Below, piece by piece: positions 50,986-60,665 of a stretch of 64,000 nucleotides of DNA. The DNA is from Palsa-1447 sp964414785 (GTDB lineage: Bacteria > Verrucomicrobiota > Verrucomicrobiia > Opitutales > Opitutaceae). The DNA lies in the NCBI GenBank assembly GCA_964414785.1, contig CAYPXZ010000014.1, forward strand, positions 15,250 to 79,249, written 5' to 3'. Numbering within the stretch: the first letter of the stretch is position 1; the number at the start of each line of letters is the position of its first letter. The notes under the pieces were generated by a model. It was not told the origin of the DNA and searched no databases. It was given only the letters and a program-made list of their open reading frames with translations. The position numbers were made by a program, and so were the translations under genes.

Positions 50986-51786
50986 TCAGGCCCCGCGCAG
51001 CGAGGCGAGGAGGGTGGACGCATCCGGCGAGCGCATGAGCGCCTCGCCGACAAGGACGGCACTTGCCCCGGCCCGGCGCACGCGCGCCGCATCGGCGGCG
51101 GTCGAGATCCCGCTCTCGCTCACGGCCACGGTCCCCGGGGGGAAGCGCGCGATCAGGCGCTCGGACAGGCCCAGGTCGGTCGTGAATACCGAAAGGTCGC
51201 GGTTGTTGACGCCGATGAGCTGCGCGCCGTGGGAGGCGGCGCGGCCGATCTCGGCCTCCTCGTGCACCTCGAAGAGCGCGGCGAGCCCGGCGGAGCGCGC
51301 CGCGTCGTGCAGGGTGGAGATCTCGTGGTCATCGAGCGCCCTGACTATGATGAGAATCGCGCTGGCGCCCGACTGGCGGGCCTCAAGCACCTGCAGGGGA
51401 TGCACCATGAAGTCCTTGCGCAGGCAGGGTATCCGGGGAGGCGATCCCCTGAGGTGGTCCGCCACGGCCCGCAGGTCCTCGAGCGAGCCCCCGAAGAACT
51501 TGGAGTCGGTCAGCACCGAGAGCGCGTCGGCCCCGGCCGCCTGGTAGATCCGGGCCTGGTCGACCGCCGAGGCGTGCGCCGAGATCTCGCCCGCCGAGGG
51601 CGAGCGCCGCTTGATCTCCGCGATGACGGCCAGCCTGCCGTCCTTGCGCCTGAGCGCGGCCGAAAACGAGGGGGGCCTGGGCATCGACGCATCGAGGTCG
51701 GAGAGCTCCTGCGCGGACACGGCCCTTAGCCGTGGGGCGATTTCCCGGCGTTTCCACTCCATGATCTCCGTCAGCTTGTCGTGCAC
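50986..51786 (-). CDS. trpC: Indole-3-glycerol-phosphate synthase
   Basis: About 266 residues from the GTG at 51786 (start approximate; upstream in-frame codons reach 51849). TIM barrel with the catalytic AEIKRRSPSAG, LTDSKFFGGSLEDL, RKDFMVHPLQVLEA, GVNNRDLSVF and VSESGIST. It closes the indole ring in tryptophan synthesis. trpF is 44 kb away near the other end of the window. It is divergent from mazG. Confidence 0.94.
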   Translation of the reverse strand: MHDKLTEIMEWKRREIAPRLRAVSAQELSDLDASMPRPPSFSAALRRKDGRLAVIAEIKRRSPSAGEISAHASAVDQARIYQAAGADALSVLTDSKFFGGSLEDLRAVADHLRGSPPRIPCLRKDFMVHPLQVLEARQSGASAILIIVRALDDHEISTLHDAARSAGLAALFEVHEEAEIGRAASHGAQLIGVNNRDLSVFTTDLGLSERLIARFPPGTVAVSESGISTAADAARVRRAGASAVLVGEALMRSPDASTLLASLRGA

Positions 51787-51869
51787 GCCCACCACGAAGC
51801 ATACCCGGCGCGCGAAAACCAGACCAGAATCCTTGTGTCGGGCACCCAAAGCGGCACATCCTTCGGCCC

Positions 51870-52547
51870 ATGAGCGCGATCGAGGAACTGCGTCGGACCA
51901 TCGCCCGCCTGCGCGGGCCTGGCGGCTGCCCGTGGGACCAGGAGCAGACGCACCAGAGCCTGGCGCGCTGCCTCATCGACGAGTGCGCCGAGCTGCTCGA
52001 CACGATCGACAGGATGGACCTGCCGCACATGCGCGAGGAGCTGGGCGACGTCCTGATCCAGGTGATCTTCCACGCGCAGCTGGCCGAGGAGGCGGGGCGT
52101 TTCGACCTGGAGGACGTCGCCAGGGAGGTGAACGAGAAGCTCGTGCGGCGCCACCCCCATGTCTTTGGCACCGGCAAGCTCGAGACCTCGGAGCAGGTCC
52201 TAAGGCAGTGGGAGCAGATCAAGGCCGTGGAGAAGAAGGCGAAGGGGGCGTCGGCGCCCACGCTCTTCAAGGACCTGCCGCCCCGGCTGCCCTCGACTAT
52301 GTACGCCGAGTCCGTGTGGAAGCAGATCGCCAAGAAGGGCCTCGTGGCCGAGTCGGGGGTCGACGCGGAGCGGGTCGGGCGCATTGCCTCGGGCCTCGAC
52401 GACGCGGCGCTCGGCAGGATGCTCTTTGAGATCGTCGCCGCCGCCCAGTCGAGGGACATGGATCCCGAGGGGGCCCTGCGGCGCCACGCGGACGGGCTCA
52501 TGCGCCATGTCGAAGGACGCATCCAAGGCACCGCCGCCACTGCCTGA
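51870..52547 (+). CDS. mazG: Nucleoside triphosphate pyrophosphohydrolase MazG
   Basis: A 225-residue house-cleaning NTPase. Motifs: GGCPWDQEQTHQSLARCLIDE, then ELGDVLIQVIFHAQLAEE with the metal-binding EExxE/D pattern, and the C-terminal YAESVWKQIAKKG. It hydrolyses aberrant NTPs and may limit ppGpp. Its 3' end overlaps the xerC-type gene by 41 bp. It is not linked to a mazEF pair here. Confidence 0.93.
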   Translation: MSAIEELRRTIARLRGPGGCPWDQEQTHQSLARCLIDECAELLDTIDRMDLPHMREELGDVLIQVIFHAQLAEEAGRFDLEDVAREVNEKLVRRHPHVFGTGKLETSEQVLRQWEQIKAVEKKAKGASAPTLFKDLPPRLPSTMYAESVWKQIAKKGLVAESGVDAERVGRIASGLDDAALGRMLFEIVAAAQSRDMDPEGALRRHADGLMRHVEGRIQGTAATA

Positions 52548-53457
52548 GGACGTCGTCGCGTCCTGGTGGACGCCCTTCGGCGACTACCTCGCGCTCGAGA
52601 GGAGGTACTCGGCGTACACGGTGCGCAACTACCGCACCGCGTTCGAGGACTTCTACCGGTGGCTCGCGGCCTCGTCGCTCTGGGAGAGGGGGATCGGCGC
52701 CCTCGGGCCCAGGGAAGTCCGCGACTTCGTGATCGAGGCCCAGCGCCGCTACGGCCGGCGGACCCTCCACAACCACGTCTCGGGCCTGAGGACCCTGTGC
52801 CGCTACTGGATGAAGAACGGCCGGCTCACCCGAAACCCGTTCACGGGGGCCCCGCTGCCCAAGCTCGAGAAGCGCCTGCCCCAGTTCCTGACGGAGGACC
52901 AGGCCCGGGGCCTTCTCACGAGCCCGGCTCGCCTCCTCGAGAACGGGTCCTGCGACGCCTTCACGGCCTGCCGCGACCTCCTTGCGATGGAGCTGCTCTA
53001 CGGCGCGGGGATGCGGGTGAGCGAGCTGGTGGGCCTTAGCCACGGCGACGTCGACCTGGGAGAGGGGATCGCGCGTGTCCTGGGGAAGGGCAGGAAGCAC
53101 CGGGTGTGCCCCCTGGGGAAGACGGCCTGCGCGGTCCTCGCACGCTTCCGGGACGCCTTCTCCCCCGGCAAGGGGCCGCAGGACCCGGTGCTGTGCAACA
53201 GGAACGGCTCCAGGATGACCGCCCGGTCGGTGCAGCTCCTGCTCAAGAGGCACCTGGCCCTCGCGGGGCTCCCCCTGGACCTGACCCCCCACAAGTTGAG
53301 GCACTCGTTCGCGACGCACCTGCTCAACGCCGGCGCGGACCTGCGCATCGTGCAGGAGCTCCTGGGGCACGCGCAGCTGGTGACGACCCAGGTCTACACG
53401 CACGTGAGCATCGCCCGCCTCAAGGACGTCTACAACAAGGCCCACCCGAGGGCCTGA
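52507..53457 (+). CDS. xerC: Tyrosine recombinase XerC/XerD type
   Basis: A 316-residue site-specific recombinase, ATG 52507. An N-terminal SAM-like domain (YSAYTVRNYRTAFEDFYRWL) precedes the catalytic core with Arg170 (GAGMRVSELVGL), His262 and Arg265 (PHKLRHSFATHLL), His288 (LGHAQLVTTQVYTH) and Tyr297. This is the complete catalytic set for dimer resolution at dif. Which Xer subunit it is cannot be settled here. No integrated element is evident next to it. Confidence 0.92.
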   Translation: MSKDASKAPPPLPEDVVASWWTPFGDYLALERRYSAYTVRNYRTAFEDFYRWLAASSLWERGIGALGPREVRDFVIEAQRRYGRRTLHNHVSGLRTLCRYWMKNGRLTRNPFTGAPLPKLEKRLPQFLTEDQARGLLTSPARLLENGSCDAFTACRDLLAMELLYGAGMRVSELVGLSHGDVDLGEGIARVLGKGRKHRVCPLGKTACAVLARFRDAFSPGKGPQDPVLCNRNGSRMTARSVQLLLKRHLALAGLPLDLTPHKLRHSFATHLLNAGADLRIVQELLGHAQLVTTQVYTHVSIARLKDVYNKAHPRA

Positions 53458-53465
53458 CGGGGAGC

Positions 53466-55811
53466 CTAGAGCGCGAGGCGGCGCGTGGCCCCGTTGCCCG
53501 CCGCGTCGTAGAGGGTCACCTCGACCGACGTCGCCCCGGACAGGCGCGAGAGCGGGACCTCCAGGACGAAGGTCTCCTGCTTGCCGTCGAGGATCCCGTC
53601 CGCGGGCTGCTCCACGGTCTCATGCACGCCGTTGTTGAAGGTGAACTCGGCGCCGTCCAGGAGCGAGAGGGCGTCCCGGCCCCGGACCGTGACGACGAGC
53701 CTGTCGGGGTCGCGCCGGACGAGCGCCTCCTCGATCTCGGGCGGGGTGTGGTCCACCACGAGGTCGTCCGTCTCGAAGACGACCGAGAGCCGTTCTGCCT
53801 CGGGCCTGGGGGCCGTCTCCTTGGCCACGAGGCGCGTGAACCAGGTGCCCTCCTGCAGGTGGAGCGTGTCGAACTGGACGTAGGACTCGGTCGTGTCGCG
53901 CGCGATGTCGGTCCACGCGGTCTCGCCGTCGTGGCGGATCGAGAACGTGTAGGCGAGGTTGTCCCCGTCCAGGTCGGTCACCGTCCAGATGATGGCGCGC
54001 GCCCCGGGCGTGGCCACGACCTGGCTGGCCATCAGGTTCGACTTCTTGCGCTCGACGTCGCGCTCGGTCGACTGCATGAGCTGGCCGACCGTCGTGACGA
54101 CCGGGGGCGGCATCTCGGGCGAGACGACGATCGAGTAGTTGGGAGACAGGATCCTGAAGTCCTGCAACTGCGGCCTGTGGTCCTGCCCGAGGCAATAGAC
54201 GGAGGCCCGGTCGAGCTCGAGCGTCGGCGCCGTTGCGGCGGGCAGCGAGAGCCTTAGCTCGGCGTAGCGCCCGACCGGGACCTGGGCACGCCACCCGTCC
54301 GCCTCCTTCATGGGGGTCCAGGGGCTCCACCCGTCGGTCTCGCTGGATCCGTTCGACGTCCGGATGGAGAGGGAGACCTGGGCCGGGTCCAGGTCGCGCA
54401 CCCGCTCAAACCTGAGGGCGCCCAGGCGCGCGGGGGAGCCCAGGTCCACGCGCTTCGTCTCGGCCGTCCGGGGCGAGGAGGCGCTGAAGTCGAGGATCGC
54501 GAAGCCGGGGGCGTTGTTGCGGATCGCGAAGAAGCGGCCCGGCTCGCCCGGGACGGGCTCGAGGGCGTTCACCTGGGACGAGGCGCTCCCCGCAAAGGTC
54601 AGCGACAGCCGGTCCTTCAGGTCGTAGCCCGTCATCTCCCCCAATTCCCCCCCCGAGATCACGAGCAGGTCGCCCATCTGGCAGATGCGGTAGAAGGCCA
54701 CGCCCGCGCGGGAGGCCAGGGTCTCGGGGAACCCGTCCCGCGAGAACCACTTCAGGGAGCTCCGGCCCTGGAACCGCTCGACCTGGGGCGGCGAGCTGGA
54801 CAACTCCGGGGTGCCCTCCTTTGCCTTCTGCTGGGACGGGGTGGGGGTTGGCGTCGGCGCGGGACCGGGCTCCGGCTTCGGGGCGGGGCCCGCGGAGACG
54901 GCGGGCAGGACCACGTCGACCTGCCCCTGGGACTCGCCGCCGGGATTCGAGCGGAGGGGATGGATCTCGCCCCCCGAGTACACGATCGCCGCATAGTAGC
55001 CGCCGTCCGGCCCGGGAAGCAGGTCGGTCACCTCGGCGTCGTGGTTCTCCTCGGCGATGTAGGGCGCACCGCCCTGCGCCCCGAACAGGAAGATGCTGCC
55101 CCTCGGGGCCGACCCCGCCACGATCCGGCCGTCGGAGAGCCTCGCGATCCGGCGCAGGTTGCGGTCGGTGATCTCACCGAAAAGGGTCGCGCCCCGGGCC
55201 TCGAGGGCCTTCGCGTCGCCGGCCTTCTCCGCCGACACCCCCGCGGCCGCGAACTTCGCCATGTCGATCCTGTAGATTCGCGCCGGGTTGCCGGTCGCGA
55301 CGAGCGCGGAGCGGCCCGCGTCGAGGATGAGGATGTCGAAGATGGAGTCGACGGGGAGCGCCGTCCTGGCCGCGACCTTGCCGTCCCTGACGAGGACGAG
55401 GCCCCCGCCGGGCGAGGTGCCCGCGAGGACGGAGCCGTCGGGGAGCGACCGCAGGGCGTAGACCTGGACGTCCCCGATGCGGGCGACGTCCCTGGAGGAA
55501 AAGGTTCCCGCGGCGGAGTCCGCCGTGACCTCGAGGATCCTTCCCCCGGGCCCGCCGCCGACGATCCATTTGCCGCCCGGAGCCGGGTCGAGGCACCAGA
55601 GGAGTTCGCTCGGGCTGCGGCCCTTCAGGTCCGTCAGGACGGGTCCCGCCACGAGCCTCCCGTCGGAGCGGGTCGCCAGGCCGTGCAGGTCCCTGCTGTG
55701 GACGTCGCGGTAGAAGTCGATCTCGACCTTCCTCGAAAGCGGGTCCGCCGCGGCGGCGCACGCCGACGCAAGGATGACGGCAACGGTGAGGGCGCGGCGG
55801 TGGAGGATCAT
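53466..55811 (-). CDS. Exported beta-propeller-like hypothetical protein
   Basis: A 781-residue protein with a signal peptide (RRALTVAVILASACAAAADP). The first 300 residues read as repeated beta-propeller blades (LPDGSVLAGTSPGGGLVLVRDG, in two parts with LSDGRIVAGSAPRGSIFLFG). A Pro/Thr-rich linker (PGPAPTPTPTPSQQ) follows, and the second half contains fibronectin-like beta-sandwiches (WTVTDLDGDNLAYTFSIRHD, HTPPEIEEALVRR). No enzyme motif. It directly follows the S55 protein gene (29 bp) and may be its substrate or partner. Confidence 0.75.
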   Translation of the reverse strand: MILHRRALTVAVILASACAAAADPLSRKVEIDFYRDVHSRDLHGLATRSDGRLVAGPVLTDLKGRSPSELLWCLDPAPGGKWIVGGGPGGRILEVTADSAAGTFSSRDVARIGDVQVYALRSLPDGSVLAGTSPGGGLVLVRDGKVAARTALPVDSIFDILILDAGRSALVATGNPARIYRIDMAKFAAAGVSAEKAGDAKALEARGATLFGEITDRNLRRIARLSDGRIVAGSAPRGSIFLFGAQGGAPYIAEENHDAEVTDLLPGPDGGYYAAIVYSGGEIHPLRSNPGGESQGQVDVVLPAVSAGPAPKPEPGPAPTPTPTPSQQKAKEGTPELSSSPPQVERFQGRSSLKWFSRDGFPETLASRAGVAFYRICQMGDLLVISGGELGEMTGYDLKDRLSLTFAGSASSQVNALEPVPGEPGRFFAIRNNAPGFAILDFSASSPRTAETKRVDLGSPARLGALRFERVRDLDPAQVSLSIRTSNGSSETDGWSPWTPMKEADGWRAQVPVGRYAELRLSLPAATAPTLELDRASVYCLGQDHRPQLQDFRILSPNYSIVVSPEMPPPVVTTVGQLMQSTERDVERKKSNLMASQVVATPGARAIIWTVTDLDGDNLAYTFSIRHDGETAWTDIARDTTESYVQFDTLHLQEGTWFTRLVAKETAPRPEAERLSVVFETDDLVVDHTPPEIEEALVRRDPDRLVVTVRGRDALSLLDGAEFTFNNGVHETVEQPADGILDGKQETFVLEVPLSRLSGATSVEVTLYDAAGNGATRRLAL

Positions 55812-55840
55812 GGTGGAGGGGGGTGGGGTGCGGCGCCGGC

Positions 55841-57598
55841 CTACTCGACGACGCGCACGGTCCTGTGAAAATCGGTGAAGGAGACCTTCCCCTGGAGGAC
55901 ATGGGTCTCCCAGAGGGGAACCATCGCCTCGTGGCGCTGGTAGCGGGCGGAGTCCGCCGCGGCGGCGATCCGCTCGATGGAGGCGGGCGCGTCGGGTGTC
56001 GAGGTCGCCTGGTCGAAGAAGAGCGCCGAGCGCTCGACGACCGCGATGCAAAGCCCGTCCTCGGGCCGGCTCTCCCGCATGGCCCCAAGGTACGCGTCGA
56101 AGCTGCGCAATTGCCCGGGGCGGAACATGCGGCCGTGCCCGGTGAGTTCATCGAGCACCCGGCCCGGGGCGACCAGGACCTCGAGCGTCTTTCCGGTCCA
56201 CGAGGGGTCCACGGCGACGTCGAACACGCGCGACTCCTCCGCCCCCTGGAAATTGCGCCAGCCGAGCGTGACCTGGAGCGTCTCGCCGGCGCGCACGAGG
56301 GTCCGGGACACCTCGAAGCGCTCGACGGTCACGGTGGGGTTGGACTCAAGCTGCTCCACCCGGAACTGGACCGACCGGGGAAGGGCCTTCTCAAAGGGGT
56401 TCTCGACCTCGGAGGAGAGGCCGCCCAGGAAATCGACCAGTCCCGCGAGGAAGCCCTGCTGGCCCGCGTAGACCGACTCGCGCGTGATCTGCTGCGTCGG
56501 CGAATACTCCACGGTGCTCACGATCCTGAACCCCTCGCCTGACTCGCTTGCGTTCGACCCGAGGACCGCCTCGACGACGCCGGTCAGCATGATCATGGGC
56601 GCGAGGTTCTTGTCGCGGACGACCCTGAAGCGGATCGCGCGCTGCGGGCCTCCCCCGTGGCCGGTGAGGACCTCGACGTCGGTCATCTCGGGCCCCGCGC
56701 CGAGCGTGCCTGAGACGGCCGAGAGGCGGTCCTGGCTGATGCACCCGATCACCGGGCCGATGTTGGCCACCTTGAACGACTCCATGGTCGAGGGGAGGAT
56801 CGCCACGACCTCGGCCGAGCACATCGGCAGCTGGACGTCGCCCGTGCCGAGCATCGGGTGGCCGAAAGCGAGCACCCGGTTGCCGTCGACGCGCGAGACC
56901 GTGCCCGTCCCCGCAAGCGTGATGTCGCCGGTCGTCAGGGCCACCGAGACCGCGTCACCGGGGCGAAGCGCCGCCGGGGGTTGCGCCGGGGCGGACTGCC
57001 CCTGGCTGCTGCCCCCGACCGCAACGATCCCAAGCCCCAGGGCCTCGAAGCGCGGCGCCATGATCGATGCCGTCCTTGGCGACACGCCGCCCAGGGCGAA
57101 GACCGGCCGCATGGCCCGGAACCCCGCCTCGCCGGAGGCGCCGGGCGCGGGGGCGGGGTCAAGGGACGCGGCGGGCCGGCCGGGGTCGGGGGCCGGCTCG
57201 ACACGCTCGGCGACCTCGGCCATGTCCGCCGCCGGCGTGAAGCCCGCATAGCGGACCGTCTCAAAGCGCTGCATCTGGTAGCTGAGGGCGCCCGCGAACT
57301 TCCCGTCGATATAGAGGGGGCTCCCGCTCATCCCCGCCACGGCGCCCATGTCCTGGACGCGCGGGTCGGTCAGCCTGCACAGGATGATGGACTTGCCGGG
57401 CCCCAGGGCGTTCAGGACGACGCCCGTCACCTCGACCGAGAACGGCTCGGGCCGGGTTCCCTGGAACACCGTCCAGACCTCCCCGCGCTGGCCGGCCTTG
57501 ACCTCCGAGAGCGCCATGGCCTCCGGCGAGGCGGGCTGGGCCCGCAGGCCCGCGCCGGCGCACGCTAGGAGGCAGAGGCTCAGGAACGTTCGGCCCAT
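55841..57598 (-). CDS. SpoIVB-type S55 peptidase domain protein
   Basis: A 585-residue exported protein (signal FLSLCLLACAGAGLRAQ). The S55 core shows GMSGSPLYIDGKFAGALSY with the putative nucleophile Ser91 in GMSGSP, and the conserved FGHPMLGTGDVQLPM segment. S55 peptidases such as SpoIVB cleave partners across the envelope. Outside sporulating Firmicutes the family is found in various phyla with unknown roles. The C-terminal 200 residues are beta-rich. The beta-propeller-like gene follows. Confidence 0.82.
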   Translation of the reverse strand: MGRTFLSLCLLACAGAGLRAQPASPEAMALSEVKAGQRGEVWTVFQGTRPEPFSVEVTGVVLNALGPGKSIILCRLTDPRVQDMGAVAGMSGSPLYIDGKFAGALSYQMQRFETVRYAGFTPAADMAEVAERVEPAPDPGRPAASLDPAPAPGASGEAGFRAMRPVFALGGVSPRTASIMAPRFEALGLGIVAVGGSSQGQSAPAQPPAALRPGDAVSVALTTGDITLAGTGTVSRVDGNRVLAFGHPMLGTGDVQLPMCSAEVVAILPSTMESFKVANIGPVIGCISQDRLSAVSGTLGAGPEMTDVEVLTGHGGGPQRAIRFRVVRDKNLAPMIMLTGVVEAVLGSNASESGEGFRIVSTVEYSPTQQITRESVYAGQQGFLAGLVDFLGGLSSEVENPFEKALPRSVQFRVEQLESNPTVTVERFEVSRTLVRAGETLQVTLGWRNFQGAEESRVFDVAVDPSWTGKTLEVLVAPGRVLDELTGHGRMFRPGQLRSFDAYLGAMRESRPEDGLCIAVVERSALFFDQATSTPDAPASIERIAAAADSARYQRHEAMVPLWETHVLQGKVSFTDFHRTVRVVE

Positions 57599-57643
57599 CG
57601 TTGTGGGGGAGACGCTACCCTTCGAGGTGCTCGTGGCGAGGCT

Positions 57644-58921
57644 TCAAAGGCCCCGGATCACCGAATCCATGACCTCGCACGCGCGGTCGATCGCACCGCC
57701 CTCGTGGGCCGTGCTGATGAACGCCGTCTCATAGGCGCTCGGGGGAAGGTAGACGCCCTTGTCGAGGCAGCCGTGGAAGAACCGGGCGAAGAGCCGGGGG
57801 TCGCCCCGCAGCGCCCCGTCCAGGTCGCGCACGGGTTCGCCGGTGAAGAAGATGCTGAACATGGATCCCGTCTGGGGCACCTGCGCCGCGAGCCCCTTGG
57901 CCCTGCACGCGCCCTGCAGCGCGTCGCGCACCCGTTTCCCGAGAGCGTCCAGGCGCGGGTAGGGAAGGGTCTCCTCGAGCAGTTCCAGGGCCGCGATGCC
58001 GGCCGCCATGGCGAGCGGGTTGCCGCTCAGGGTTCCGGCCTGGTAGACGGGCCCAAGGGGCGCGATGAGGTCCATGACCTCGGCGCGCCCGCCGAAGGCG
58101 CCGACCGGCAGGCCCCCGCCGATGATCTTCCCGAGGGCCGTCAGGTCGGGGACAATCCTCTCAATCTCCTGGACGCCGCCCCTGGCCAGGCGGAACCCCG
58201 TCATCACCTCGTCGAAGATGAGGAGGGCGCCGTGGGCCGTGCACGCCGCGCGCAGGTGGGAGAGGAAGCCCGGGTTGGGCAGGATGAGCCCCACGTTCGC
58301 GGGGTAGGGCTCGACGATGACCGCCGCGATGGCACCGGGGTTCGCGGCGAAGGCCGCATCGAGCGCGGCGGGATCATTGTACGGGATGACGACCGTCTCC
58401 CGGGCGAACGCGGCCGGGATGCCCGCGCTGTCCGGGTGGCCGTGGGTCAGGGCCCCCGAGCCCGCCTTCACGAGGAGGGAGTCCGAGTGCCCGTGGTAGC
58501 AGCCCGCGAACTTGATGATCTTGTCGCGCTTCGTGTAGCCGCGCGCGAGCCGTACGGCGGACATCGTGGCCTCGGTCCCGCTGTTGCACATCCTCACCTT
58601 GCCGATCGAGGGCACGAGCGCGTGGATCAACTCCGCCATCCGCACCTCGTAGGGATTGGGGGTGCCGAAGCTCGTGCCGTCCTCGAGCGCCGCCGCGACC
58701 GCCTTCTTCACGCGGGGGTGGTTGTGGCCGTGGATCGCCGGGCCCCAGGTGCACACGAAGTCGATCAGTTCGCGGCCGTCGGCCGTCGTGAGCGTCGCGC
58801 CTTGGGCCGACTTCACGAAGAACGGGGAGCCGCCCACGGAGCGGAAGGCGCGAACGGGCGAGTTGACGCCGCCGGGGATCAGCTTCAGGGCGCGGGCGAA
58901 GAGGTCGTTTGAGGAGTCCAT
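57644..58921 (-). CDS. hemL: Glutamate-1-semialdehyde 2,1-aminomutase
   Basis: A 425-residue PLP enzyme making 5-aminolevulinate, the first committed haem precursor in the C5 pathway. It has LIPGGVNSPVRAFRSVGG, CNSGTEATMSAVRLARGYT, FAGCYHGHSDSLLVKAGSG, FDEVMTGFRLA, the Schiff-base Lys in LGKIIGGGLPVGAFGG and AGTLSGNPLAMAAG. The start overlaps the nadE stop by one base (TGATG), so it is coupled to nadE. Confidence 0.97.
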   Translation of the reverse strand: MDSSNDLFARALKLIPGGVNSPVRAFRSVGGSPFFVKSAQGATLTTADGRELIDFVCTWGPAIHGHNHPRVKKAVAAALEDGTSFGTPNPYEVRMAELIHALVPSIGKVRMCNSGTEATMSAVRLARGYTKRDKIIKFAGCYHGHSDSLLVKAGSGALTHGHPDSAGIPAAFARETVVIPYNDPAALDAAFAANPGAIAAVIVEPYPANVGLILPNPGFLSHLRAACTAHGALLIFDEVMTGFRLARGGVQEIERIVPDLTALGKIIGGGLPVGAFGGRAEVMDLIAPLGPVYQAGTLSGNPLAMAAGIAALELLEETLPYPRLDALGKRVRDALQGACRAKGLAAQVPQTGSMFSIFFTGEPVRDLDGALRGDPRLFARFFHGCLDKGVYLPPSAYETAFISTAHEGGAIDRACEVMDSVIRGL

Positions 58922-60585
58922 CAGTTCACGTATTTCTGCACGATTGGTATCCGGCGGCCGACGCCGAAGGCGAGCGGCGTTATCTTGAGCCCCGGCGCGG
59001 CCTGCTTGCGCTTGTACTCGTTCAGGTCGACCTTGCGCACGATGTCCGTGACGACGGCCTCGGAGAAGCCCTGGGCCACCAGGTCGCGCCTGGACAGGCC
59101 CTCCTCGACGTAGCCCTTGAGGACGGCGTCGAGCATGTCGTACGGCGGCAGGCTGTCCTGGTCGGTCTGGTTCGGGCGCAGTTCCGCGCTCGGCAGCTTG
59201 TCGATGCTCGACTGGGGGATCGGAGGCGTGCGCCCGGCCCTCCTCGCGTCGGCGTTGATCCAGTTCGCCAGCGCGTAGACCTGCGTCTTGAAGACGTCCG
59301 AGATGACGGCGAGCCCGCCGCACATGTCGCCGTAGAGCGTGCAGTAGCCGACCGCCATCTCGCTCTTGTTGCCCGTCGTAAGGAGCAGGGCACCGAACTT
59401 GTTTGAGAGCGCCATCATGATGACGCCCCGGACGCGGGCCTGGATGTTCTCCTCGGTGACGTCCCTCGGCCTTCCGGTGAAGACCGGGCCGAGCGCGGCC
59501 TCGCACGAGGCGACGACCTCCGCGATGCCGATCGTCTCGAAGCGGACGCCGAGGTTCTCGGCGAGCTTGCGCGCGTCGTCGCGCGAGTGCTGGGACGAGA
59601 TCTCGGAGGGAAGCGAGACCCCGATCACGTTCTCCCCGCCGAAGGCCGCGACGGCGATCGCCCCGACGACGGCCGAGTCGATGCCGCCCGACAGGGCGAT
59701 CAGGGCCGTCTTGAAGCCGACCTTGTGCGCGTAGTCCCGTAGCCCGAGGGTCAGGGCCGAGTGGATGTCCGCCATCTCGGGCTGCTCGAAGGTGGGCGAG
59801 AGCGCCGCGGCCGCTCCGGGGCCCGTCTCGGCGACCGCCAGGTCCTCGGCGAACGCGGCCATCCCCGTCAGGACGCGCCCCGCCGAGTCGCTCACGACGG
59901 AGCGCCCGTCGAAGATCAGCTCGTCGTTTCCCCCGACGGCGTTCACGTAGGCCACCGGGCAGCCGAGGGCGCGCGCGGCGTCGGTCACGAGGGTCTGGCG
60001 CACTCCTGACTTGCCGTAGTGCCACGGGCTCGCGGAAAGGTTCACCATCAGGTCGCACTTCTGGCTGGCGAGCTGCTTGAGCGGCTCAAGCCCGTTGTAC
60101 AGGCGCCGCGTGCTGATCATCGGGTGGGTCCAGATGTCCTCGCAGATCGTGACGCCGATCCTGGACCCTGAGTGCACGACGACGGAGGTGTGGGCCGCGG
60201 GCTCGAAATAGCGGTCCTCGTCGAAGACGTCGTAGGTCGGCAGCAGGCACTTGCGGGCGAGGGCGGAGACCTTCCCGTCCCGGCAGAAGGCCGCCGTGTT
60301 GTAGAACGGCCGGCCCGACCCGCTTGCGTTGCGCTCCACGGTGCCGACCAAGGCGGGGACGGGCCCCACGGCGGCCGCGATCGCCTTCATGGACTCCTCC
60401 ACGTCCGGCACGAAATGCCGCTTGAACAGGAGGTCGCGCGGGGGATACCCGCAGGTCGCAAGCTCCGGGAAGACGACCAATTCGGCGCCCCGGGCAACGA
60501 GCGTCCGGTAGGCCTCGATGATGCGCGCCCGGTTGCCGGCGAGGTCGCCGACGGTGGTATTTATTTGAGCAAGCCCGAGACGCAT
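58921..60585 (-). CDS. nadE: Glutamine-dependent NAD+ synthetase
   Basis: A 554-residue two-domain enzyme. The N-terminal nitrilase-type glutaminase has the Glu-Lys-Cys triad in VFPELATCGYPP, RKCLLPTYDVFDE and VTICEDIWTHP. The C-terminal synthetase domain carries the ATP loop SGGIDSAVVGAIA and TTGNKSEMAVGYCTLYGD. It amidates deamido-NAD using glutamine nitrogen. hemL is translationally coupled downstream; maf is divergent. Confidence 0.96.
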   Translation of the reverse strand: MRLGLAQINTTVGDLAGNRARIIEAYRTLVARGAELVVFPELATCGYPPRDLLFKRHFVPDVEESMKAIAAAVGPVPALVGTVERNASGSGRPFYNTAAFCRDGKVSALARKCLLPTYDVFDEDRYFEPAAHTSVVVHSGSRIGVTICEDIWTHPMISTRRLYNGLEPLKQLASQKCDLMVNLSASPWHYGKSGVRQTLVTDAARALGCPVAYVNAVGGNDELIFDGRSVVSDSAGRVLTGMAAFAEDLAVAETGPGAAAALSPTFEQPEMADIHSALTLGLRDYAHKVGFKTALIALSGGIDSAVVGAIAVAAFGGENVIGVSLPSEISSQHSRDDARKLAENLGVRFETIGIAEVVASCEAALGPVFTGRPRDVTEENIQARVRGVIMMALSNKFGALLLTTGNKSEMAVGYCTLYGDMCGGLAVISDVFKTQVYALANWINADARRAGRTPPIPQSSIDKLPSAELRPNQTDQDSLPPYDMLDAVLKGYVEEGLSRRDLVAQGFSEAVVTDIVRKVDLNEYKRKQAAPGLKITPLAFGVGRRIPIVQKYVN

Positions 60586-60665
60586 GCGTTTCTATTGTAA
60601 GGGATCACCATGGACGCAAACGCCTTTCCTTTCAACATATTCGACGGCTGGCCACCCATTTACTG

